This document shows positions 1 through 5,053 of a DNA stretch of 5,834 nucleotides, in pieces. The position numbers were made by a program, and so were the translations under genes. The stretch's first letter is position 1, and each line of letters opens with the position of its first letter. The stretch is from NCBI GenBank assembly GCA_030642205.1, contig DAOWOF010000157.1, forward strand, positions 1 to 5,834. Direction: 5' to 3'. This stretch comes from Desulfobacteraceae bacterium (GTDB lineage Bacteria; Desulfobacterota; DSM-4660; Desulfatiglandales; Desulfatiglandaceae). Below the pieces are notes generated by a model. That model was not told where the DNA came from, made no database searches, and was given only the letters and a program-made list of their open reading frames with translations.

Positions 1-1587
1 AAAGAGCGCGAATTCAATTGATTTAGCCATATTTATTACCCAGGCTTCCCGCCTGGATGTCCCTTTGGAGTTAATAGTTGGGCCAGGGGTATTACAGCCC
101 ACGATTGCCCAGCTTCGCGCTTCTTCAAGGGTTGTTTCATCTCCATACATGTCCAGTATTGATGCTATTGCCACTTCATCATTTTTGATGGATGGATGCC
201 CCAACCCGGTTCTCATTACTTCAACCATTCTCGTGAAGTTCGCATCCGAGGTCTTTGTGCACCATCGATATTTGGTGTCCGGAAAATGGAATCTGTATCC
301 ATCATACATGTCAAGTATTAGTCTGGTTAAATCATTTGCGGCATCCTGGCCGCTAGATGTTTGCCCTGCCAGGGTCCACACTGCCGCGTCTCTTATACCC
401 ATCACGCTTTTTCCCAAGGCAAACCTGGCGGCAAGGGCTCCTCCTATCTCCTGCATTTTAGCCGCAAGGCAGGCAAAGAGCTCAACAGCCTGGACCCTGC
501 TCATTGTTTTGTCCTTTAGCACATCCTTATCATACCATTCCATGAATACTTGATCCGGCCGGAATGTAATGCCTGAACTTCCTCCAATTTCAATCTGACC
601 GTAAGTTACAACCAGGCAAAACCAGTAAAGCTGCACTGCTTCCCAGAATGTCCTTGGAACGTTTTCGGATATCCATTCACAATTATTTGCCACTTGTGTT
701 GCAATCATTTTTGACTTTTCATCCGGCATCCCGGAGATTTTTTTCCTTGCCTCTGCGGCATATCTTTTTATCCACCTTATAACCGCCTCTGTAGCGCGGA
801 TGGCATTCTTGCAATTAATAATATGGTCATTTAATACTTCGATTTGTTCTCCTGACGCGGTTGAAAGCTCTTTTTCAAAGGCTTCCTGAGTTTTTTTCTT
901 TAAATTTATGACTTCCCTCAAGCCTAGCCTGAGATACCAGTCATGATCAGGATTGGCGCGCATTCCTCCGGATCCGGCCGCCTCAAAATATCTTGCAGGA
1001 TAATTAGGATAAAAATACATATTAAAAAGGGTTTCATCCCACTTGCTCTTTACGGCTTCGGCCGGATTATTTCTCAAAGCCATTTTTTCCATTGTTTTCC
1101 ATCTATCATCACCTGGGGAGGTCTTTATTTTTTCCTTGTTTTCCCATACATAAGCTCTTCCTGTCGCTTGTTCTCCCATAACCATGAGCATCCAGGGAAG
1201 AGACATCAGGCAGTATGGAATCCCGTGTTCATCGCTGGAGTGGTGCCCTACAAGCATCTCATAAGGTCTGATGGTAAGCTTTTGCTCATCCAGATATTCC
1301 TCCAGGAATTGAACGCATAAATCCGAGACATGGATGTCCGGATTCTCACCCCATATTCGGGCCATTATATGAGATTTTGTCGCGTCAATATACCATTCCT
1401 TGTCTGAAAAAAATCCCCTCTCAGGGTCTTCATACTCTCCAGGATCATCTATACAAGCCTTATCAGACGCTTCCCATCTGAACTTCCACATCTCGGGCGT
1501 AACGTACTGCCAACCTTCACTTGTGGGCATGCCTGCCGTATCAAGGGTTATTCCTACTGACTTTGGATCTAGTAAGTAGTCTGCCAT
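1..1587 (-). CDS. Glycyl radical enzyme copy A, X-succinate synthase-like (N-terminal 529 residues; 3' end outside window)
   Basis: Reading down from the ATG at 1587-1585, the frame is open for 529 codons to the window edge with no stop. An AAAGGAG ribosome binding site lies 8 nt upstream, which fixes the start. The product begins MADYLLDP and matches copy B at about 86% identity (72 differences in 529, counted by hand) with no net indel, so it is not a decayed copy as far as visible. It contains the PFL-type barrel up to the active-site loop, where Cys498 (codon 94-96) sits in GCNTPGPT. Arg512 and Arg513 follow. The glycine-radical domain lies beyond the left edge and cannot be checked. In this family a glycyl radical passes to the cysteine to form a thiyl radical that attacks the substrate. 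The CxxPG loop and Arg at Cys+15 resemble BssA, suggesting radical addition of a hydrocarbon to fumarate in the cytoplasm; this is inference. Differences from copy B cluster at residues 381-387. An arylacetate decarboxylase or an undescribed GRE is the alternative. Confidence 0.93.
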   Translation of the reverse strand, partial: MADYLLDPKSVGITLDTAGMPTSEGWQYVTPEMWKFRWEASDKACIDDPGEYEDPERGFFSDKEWYIDATKSHIMARIWGENPDIHVSDLCVQFLEEYLDEQKLTIRPYEMLVGHHSSDEHGIPYCLMSLPWMLMVMGEQATGRAYVWENKEKIKTSPGDDRWKTMEKMALRNNPAEAVKSKWDETLFNMYFYPNYPARYFEAAGSGGMRANPDHDWYLRLGLREVINLKKKTQEAFEKELSTASGEQIEVLNDHIINCKNAIRATEAVIRWIKRYAAEARKKISGMPDEKSKMIATQVANNCEWISENVPRTFWEAVQLYWFCLVVTYGQIEIGGSSGITFRPDQVFMEWYDKDVLKDKTMSRVQAVELFACLAAKMQEIGGALAARFALGKSVMGIRDAAVWTLAGQTSSGQDAANDLTRLILDMYDGYRFHFPDTKYRWCTKTSDANFTRMVEVMRTGLGHPSIKNDEVAIASILDMYGDETTLEEARSWAIVGCNTPGPTINSKGTSRREAWVINMAKSIEFALF

Positions 1588-1595
1588 TTTTTTAT

Positions 1596-1602
1596 CTCCT
1601 TT
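1596..1602 (-). promoter_or_regulatory. Ribosome binding site of copy A
   Basis: The minus strand reads AAAGGAG, a near-perfect Shine-Dalgarno sequence, 8 nt before the ATG at 1587. Copy B has the same heptamer at the same spacing, which supports both chosen starts. A second AAAAGGA-like stretch lies about 10 nt further upstream, too far to serve this ATG. Confidence 0.85.
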
Positions 1603-1652
1603 TAATCCTTTTAATTTTAATTTAATGGCAATCTTTTATCCAGCTATTCGCC

Positions 1653-1681
1653 TCAGCTAAGGTTAATAAATTATTAGCTAG
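1653..1681. promoter_or_regulatory. Palindrome cluster upstream of copy A (TCAGCTAA / TAATAA-A-TTATTA / TTAGCTAG)
   Basis: Three short palindromic or near-palindromic boxes overlap or adjoin here: TCAGCTAA (1653-1660), TAATAA-A-TTATTA (1664-1676) and TTAGCTAG (1674-1681). The outer boxes also form an AGCTAA/TTAGCT inverted repeat, and their centres are 21 bp apart, about two helical turns. The cluster begins 66 nt from the start codon, exactly as in front of copy B, while sequence nearer the start is less conserved. This suggests an operator or a leader RNA structure. The binding factor is unknown. Confidence 0.45.
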
Positions 1682-1858
1682 AATCCATCCATTAATGAGA
1701 TCATTTGCTATCCAGGGATAGGCTCTACATAACATCGTGGCATCTTGGTTATTAACAATAATAAAAATTTAAAGGGGAGTGTCTAATGATATATAGATTT
1801 AGTTAGAGCCGAACGAAAAATACTGGTTTCATTCAGGCACTAATTAGACTATATATTG

Positions 1859-1882
1859 CTTAACTGTATTAAGTTTAGTTAG
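1859..1882. promoter_or_regulatory. CTTAA-N5-TTAAG palindrome followed by TTTAGTTAG
   Basis: CTTAA (1859-1863), spacer CTGTA, TTAAG (1869-1873) and then TTTAGTTAG (1874-1882). The same arrangement with a different 5-nt centre occurs at 4882-4904, so the arms and the adjoining box are conserved while the centre is not. That is the pattern expected of a dimeric DNA-binding site. Another TTTAGTTAG lies at 1798-1806. The function is inferred only from conservation between the two spacers. Confidence 0.35.
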
Positions 1883-1982
1883 ATATGCGTTAGGCTTGTT
1901 TGTTTGCTGACAGGTAGAGGTAAGAAATCGATTTGTTAGAGATTAAGCTTTTAGTTTTATCCATAGCTATAGTCTTTGAAGA

Positions 1983-2030
1983 AGGACGAAAAACAAGGAA
2001 AAAGAGTACTTTCCCCTCATTTTTCGTCTT
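1983..2030 (-). terminator. Stem-loop after copy B stop, probable terminator or 3' stabiliser
   Basis: Arms 1983-2004 and 2009-2030 pair over 22 positions with four mismatches around an AGTA loop. The outer 11 positions pair without interruption. On the minus strand the hairpin starts 8 nt after the TAG of copy B. The counterpart after copy C (5001-5046) retains pairing through compensatory changes, so the RNA fold appears selected. There is no clean U-run after the stem on the minus strand, although U-rich tracts lie within the 3' arm. Classical intrinsic termination is thus likely but not certain; a 3'-end stabilising or processing element is the alternative. Confidence 0.6.
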
Positions 2031-2037
2031 AAACTAT

Positions 2038-4614
2038 CTAAAGTTCATGATCTACACGCGCCATAATGGCATCCTGAACAAATGCAGGCAAATCAGTATA
2101 GTAGGCATTATATCCGGATACCCTTACCATGAGATATGGATATTTATCCGGATTTTTCTGAGCATCTTGATAGATATCCTTGGACAGGAAGTTGACCTGT
2201 AACTGCGACTGGCCACCCATAAGTCCTGCCTTGAGATAATCTATAAGCTTTTTAAGTCCCGCAGGGCCAGCCACCGAAGGATAATCAATCTTCATATTAT
2301 ATATCCAGGCCTTGAATTTTTCCTGGTCAATCTTCAGGGCTGATTTCATCCTTGCCCATGGGCCTGATTTATCAAAATCGGCATGAGGATTAAGTCCTCC
2401 ATCGCATAATGGTGAATAGGCGTCTCGACCATTAGGCAAGGCTCCTATAGTCTGACCATGGTGATATATCAAAGTCAAAGGAAGCGCATTCGCGAATACA
2501 GGTTTACCCCTGTCATCCTTGATTGTCAAAGCTATCTTATAGACATCATCAGTGGCTTTTTTCACTATCATATCAGCGTAATCATTGTCATTTCCAAATT
2601 TTGGCGCGTCTCTGAAGTCCTGTTTCATCTTCTCATAGCCTTTCCAGTCGGCTTTCATTCCTTCAAGAAGCTCTGCCATGGTATATTTCTTTTTATCAAA
2701 AACGCAGTATTTTACGCCAGTAAGTGAATCCATGATATCAACCCAGCCCGCCCAGGTCTGGAAGGCATACCTCGGTGTTACTGTCTCTGTTACTATATCG
2801 TCTCCTGTATCCAGGCATACCTTGTAAAGGGCGGATAAAAATGGACGGCGAGATACTTTTCCCCAAGCCTTAAACATGTCATTTCGACAATTTATTTCAG
2901 TCCGCGCCATCCACTCATACTGCTTAAGCCATGCCTGATAAAATTCCTCGTATGTTTTAAATGCAGTTGGATCACCGGATTCTACGGTTTTGACCCACTC
3001 AAAACCTTCCTGTGGGTCCTGGCCGTTAAATAGCGCAAATTCAATTGATTTAGCCATATTTATTACCCAGGCTTCCCTCCTGGATGTTCCTTTGGAGTTA
3101 ATAGTCGGTCCAGGGGTATTACAGCCTACAATTGCCCAGCTTCTTGCTTCTTCAAGGGTTGTTTCGTCACCATACATATCCAGTATTGATGCTATAGTCA
3201 CCTCATCATTTTTGATGGATGGATGCCCCAATCCGGTTCTCATTACTTCAACCATTCTCTTGAAACTTTTATCTGAGGTTTTTGTACACCACCGATACTT
3301 GGAGTCAGGGAAATGGAATCTGTATCCATCGTACATATCAAGTATCAACGTGGTCAAATCATTTGAAGCATCCTGGCCGCTAGATGTTTGCCCTGCCAGT
3401 GTCCATACTGCCGCGTCCCTCAGACCAATAACGCTTTTTCCCAGAGCAAATCTGGTTCCCAGTTGGCCGCTTGACTCCTGCATTTTAACTGCAAGACAAG
3501 CAAATAACTCCATAGCCTGGACTCTGCTCATTGTTTTATCATTTAGCACATCCTTTTCATACCATTGCCAGAATACTTGATCAGGCCGGAATGTAATGCC
3601 GCCGCTTCCTCCAATCTCAATCTGACCATAAGTCACGACCAGGCAAAGCCAGTAAAGCTGCACTGCTTCCCAGAATGTCCTGGGAACGTTCTCTGCTATC
3701 CATTCACAATTATTTGCCACTTGTATCGCAATCATCTTTGACTTTTCATCCGGCATATCAGAGGCTTTTTCCCTTGCCTCCACGGCATATCTTTTTATCC
3801 ACCTTATAACCGCTTCCGTAGCGCGGATAGAGCTTTTGCAATTAATAATCTTTTCCTTTAATGATTCGGCTTGTTCCCCTGAAGCACCTTCAAGCTTTTT
3901 TTCAAATGCTTCCTGACTTTTTTTCTTTAAATTTACGATTTCCCTCAAACCTAGCTTGAGATACCAGTCATGGTCAGGATTGGCGCGCATTCCGGAAGAT
4001 CCGGCTGACTCAAAATACCTTGCGGGGTAATGAGGATAAAAATACATATTAAAAAGGGTTTCAGGCCACTTGCCCTTTACGGCTTCTGCCGGGTTGCTTC
4101 TCAGGGCCATTTTTTCCATTACATTCCATTTATCATCGCCTATGTTTACCTTTACCTTTTCCTTGTTTTCCCATACATAAGCTCTCCCTGTTGTTTGCTC
4201 TCCCATCACCATGAGCATCCAGGGAAGAGACATTAGACAATAAGGAATCCCATGCTCATCGCTGGATTGGTGCCCTACAATCATCTCATAAGGTCTGATG
4301 GTAAGCTTCTGGGTATCCAGATATTCCTCCAGAAATTGAGTGCATAAATCCGATACATGGATGTCAGGATTCTTTCCCCATATCCGAGCCATTATATGGG
4401 ATTTTGTCGCATCCAGGTACCAGTCCTGATCAGAAAAGAAACCCCGATCTGAATCTTTATAGGTTCCAGGGTCATCTATACACGCCTTATCAGATGCTTC
4501 CCATCTAAACTTCCACATCTCTGGTGTAACATATTTCCAGCCTTCACTTGTGGGCATACCTGCAGTATTAAGAGTTATTCCTACTGATGCTGGATCCAAT
4601 AAATAATCTGACAT
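2038..4614 (-). CDS. Glycyl radical enzyme copy B, X-succinate synthase-like (complete)
   Basis: A complete 858-residue product, close to the size of benzylsuccinate synthase alpha subunit (about 860). It starts at the ATG at 4614, 8 nt after AAAGGAG, and ends at TAG 2040-2038. An N-terminal region with a PYEMIVG segment is followed by a Lys/Glu-rich helical stretch around residues 230-290 and a PFL-type barrel. The thiyl loop GCNTPGPT has Cys498 and no Glu at Cys+2. The C-terminal glycyl-radical domain contains PNGR (727-730), PLCDGG and RVSGYNA with Gly834, the expected site of the stable radical. Arg513 falls at Cys+15, the spacing of the fumarate-binding Arg508 from Cys493 in BssA. This supports, but does not prove, addition of a hydrocarbon-like substrate to fumarate in the anaerobic cytoplasm. 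It needs a radical-SAM activase, which is not in the window. Flanking spacers of 450 and 439 bp suggest an independent transcript. GRE membership is certain; the reaction is inferred, with arylacetate decarboxylation or a new chemistry as alternatives. Confidence 0.97.
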   Translation of the reverse strand: MSDYLLDPASVGITLNTAGMPTSEGWKYVTPEMWKFRWEASDKACIDDPGTYKDSDRGFFSDQDWYLDATKSHIMARIWGKNPDIHVSDLCTQFLEEYLDTQKLTIRPYEMIVGHQSSDEHGIPYCLMSLPWMLMVMGEQTTGRAYVWENKEKVKVNIGDDKWNVMEKMALRSNPAEAVKGKWPETLFNMYFYPHYPARYFESAGSSGMRANPDHDWYLKLGLREIVNLKKKSQEAFEKKLEGASGEQAESLKEKIINCKSSIRATEAVIRWIKRYAVEAREKASDMPDEKSKMIAIQVANNCEWIAENVPRTFWEAVQLYWLCLVVTYGQIEIGGSGGITFRPDQVFWQWYEKDVLNDKTMSRVQAMELFACLAVKMQESSGQLGTRFALGKSVIGLRDAAVWTLAGQTSSGQDASNDLTTLILDMYDGYRFHFPDSKYRWCTKTSDKSFKRMVEVMRTGLGHPSIKNDEVTIASILDMYGDETTLEEARSWAIVGCNTPGPTINSKGTSRREAWVINMAKSIEFALFNGQDPQEGFEWVKTVESGDPTAFKTYEEFYQAWLKQYEWMARTEINCRNDMFKAWGKVSRRPFLSALYKVCLDTGDDIVTETVTPRYAFQTWAGWVDIMDSLTGVKYCVFDKKKYTMAELLEGMKADWKGYEKMKQDFRDAPKFGNDNDYADMIVKKATDDVYKIALTIKDDRGKPVFANALPLTLIYHHGQTIGALPNGRDAYSPLCDGGLNPHADFDKSGPWARMKSALKIDQEKFKAWIYNMKIDYPSVAGPAGLKKLIDYLKAGLMGGQSQLQVNFLSKDIYQDAQKNPDKYPYLMVRVSGYNAYYTDLPAFVQDAIMARVDHEL

Positions 4615-4622
4615 TTTATCCT

Positions 4623-4629
4623 CTCCTTT
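4623..4629 (-). promoter_or_regulatory. Ribosome binding site of copy B
   Basis: The minus strand reads AAAGGAG, 8 nt before the ATG at 4614. Heptamer and spacing are identical to those of copy A, which decides the start codon. Confidence 0.87.
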
Positions 4630-4679
4630 TAATACTTTTAGCTTTAGTTTAAGTATAATTTTTTATTTAGTCATTTGTC

Positions 4680-4707
4680 TTAGCTAAGGTTAATAATTAT
4701 TAGCTAG
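4680..4707. promoter_or_regulatory. Palindrome cluster upstream of copy B (TTAGCTAA / TAATAATTATTA / TTAGCTAG)
   Basis: TTAGCTAA (4680-4687) is a perfect 8-bp palindrome, TAATAATTATTA (4691-4702) a perfect 12-bp palindrome, and TTAGCTAG (4700-4707) a near-palindrome. The two TTAGCTA boxes are centred 20 bp apart, as expected for a protein bound on one face of the helix. The cluster begins 66 nt from the start codon, the same distance as in front of copy A. It could be an operator, or it could fold as an AGCTAA/TTAGCT hairpin in the leader. Confidence 0.48.
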
Positions 4708-4832
4708 AATCCATCCACAAATGAGATATTTTGCTCTACAGGAATAGACACTACCTAATATTAATGGTGTGTTAATTCTTAAAATATCTTCGATAAAAAT
4801 TTAAAGGAATAAGAGTGTAATGATATATAAAC

Positions 4833-4855
4833 TTAGCTAAATTAGGTTTAGTTAG
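4833..4855. repeat. Additional TTAGCTAA and TTTAGTTAG boxes
   Basis: TTAGCTAA (4833-4840) and TTTAGTTAG (4847-4855) lie close together here. The first aligns with TTTAGTTAG at 1798-1806 in the other spacer, showing that the two forms interchange at the same site. They belong to a family of short TTAGYTAR boxes scattered through both spacers, with at least four in A-B and five in B-C. Confidence 0.35.
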
Positions 4856-4881
4856 GTTGGATTTTGTCAGACCATGTGCAT

Positions 4882-4904
4882 CTTAAACATGTTAAGTTTA
4901 GTTA
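4882..4904. promoter_or_regulatory. CTTAA-N5-TTAAG palindrome followed by TTTAGTTA
   Basis: CTTAA (4882-4886), centre ACATG, TTAAG (4892-4896), then TTTAGTTA (4897-4904). The arms and the adjacent box match 1859-1881, and the centre does not. It is a candidate dimeric regulator site for copy B; the regulator is unknown. Confidence 0.35.
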
Positions 4905-5000
4905 TGTATATGCTAGAATTGTTTATCCTGAGGTTGCTGACAAGTAAAGATAATAAATTGTTTTTTAGAGATTAAGCTTTTAGCCTTACCCTATAGAATA

Positions 5001-5046
5001 AGGACGAAAAACAAAGAAAAAATATTTTTCCTTTGTTTTTCGTCTT
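5001..5046 (-). terminator. Stem-loop after copy C stop, probable terminator or 3' stabiliser
   Basis: Arms 5001-5022 and 5025-5046 are complementary with a single A-C mismatch (5017/5030) and one G-T pair near the base; the innermost pairs must open to leave a loop. On the minus strand it begins 8 nt after the TAG of copy C, matching the hairpin after copy B. Pairs 5015/5032 (A-T) and 5022/5025 (A-T) are G-C at 1997/2016 and 2004/2009, which are compensatory changes. The stem is AU-rich and not followed by a distinct U-run, so its exact role in termination or stabilisation is open. Confidence 0.65.
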
Positions 5047-5053
5047 ACACTAT

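Larger units (their letters stand above)
1588..2037. other. 450-bp spacer between copies B and A, homologous to the B-C spacer
   Basis: This AT-rich spacer has no convincing gene on either strand. It aligns in order with 4615-5053 through conserved blocks: ribosome binding site (1596-1602), palindrome cluster (1653-1681) with GAATCCATCCA after it (1681-1691), ATAAAAATTTAAAGG (1761-1775), TAATGATATATA (1784-1795), CTTAA-N5-TTAAG plus TTTAGTTAG (1859-1882), GCTGACA (1906-1912), AGAGATTAAGCTTTTAG (1938-1954), and the stem-loop (1983-2030). Between blocks the two spacers diverge. It probably holds the 3' end of copy B and the promoter and leader of copy A. I could not identify a convincing, conserved -35/-10 or sigma-54 promoter. 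Confidence 0.75.
4615..5053. other. 439-bp spacer between copies C and B, homologous to the A-B spacer
   Basis: This AT-rich stretch has no convincing gene. It carries the same ordered blocks as 1588-2037: ribosome binding site (4623-4629), palindrome cluster (4680-4707) then GAATCCATCCA (4707-4717), ATAAAAATTTAAAGG (4793-4807), TAATGATATATA (4818-4829), extra TTAGCTAA and TTTAGTTAG boxes (4833-4840, 4847-4855), CTTAA-N5-TTAAG plus TTTAGTTA (4882-4904), GCTGACA (4936-4942), AGAGATTAAGCTTTTAG (4967-4983), and the stem-loop (5001-5046). It likely carries the 3' end of copy C and the promoter and leader of copy B. A TATACT resembling a -10 box (minus strand, 4657-4652) has no good -35 partner and is not conserved in front of copy A. 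Confidence 0.75.

Noticed and set aside
1786..1806. Seven-codon plus-strand frames after AAAGG in both spacers: MIYRFS-stop here and MIYKLS-stop at 4820-4840
   Set aside because: The similarity is curious, with conservative changes and a synonymous Ser, but the frames are too short to test. They face away from the genes and overlap the TTTAGTTAG/TTAGCTAA boxes, which explain the conservation more simply.
1588..2037. Transposon, CRISPR or tRNA content in the spacers
   Set aside because: There are no regular repeat-spacer arrays, no transposase fragments or terminal inverted repeats with target duplications, and no tRNA-like fold was recognised.
1933..2202. Plus-strand open frame running from the spacer into the 3' end of copy B
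   Set aside because: Most of it covers the stem-loop and antisense of conserved GRE coding sequence. The start is not ATG, and the B-C spacer keeps no matching frame.
65..3580. Plus-strand open frames within copies A and B (65-553, 943-1320, 2458-2727, 2990-3580), including a similar pair in both copies
   Set aside because: They lie antisense to the GRE genes. The pair at 65-553 and 2990-3580 resemble each other only because the underlying minus-strand genes are paralogs, and their translations look like no protein family.
4030..4236. Plus-strand open frame of 68 codons
   Set aside because: It is entirely antisense to copy B, mirrors a similar frame in copy A, and has no recognisable domain.
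4910..4943. TTGTCA on the minus strand (4943-4938) as a -35 promoter box
   Set aside because: At 17 nt spacing the -10 position reads AATTCT, which is poor, and the equivalent place in the other spacer is no better. No sigma-54 type GG/GC pair was found either.
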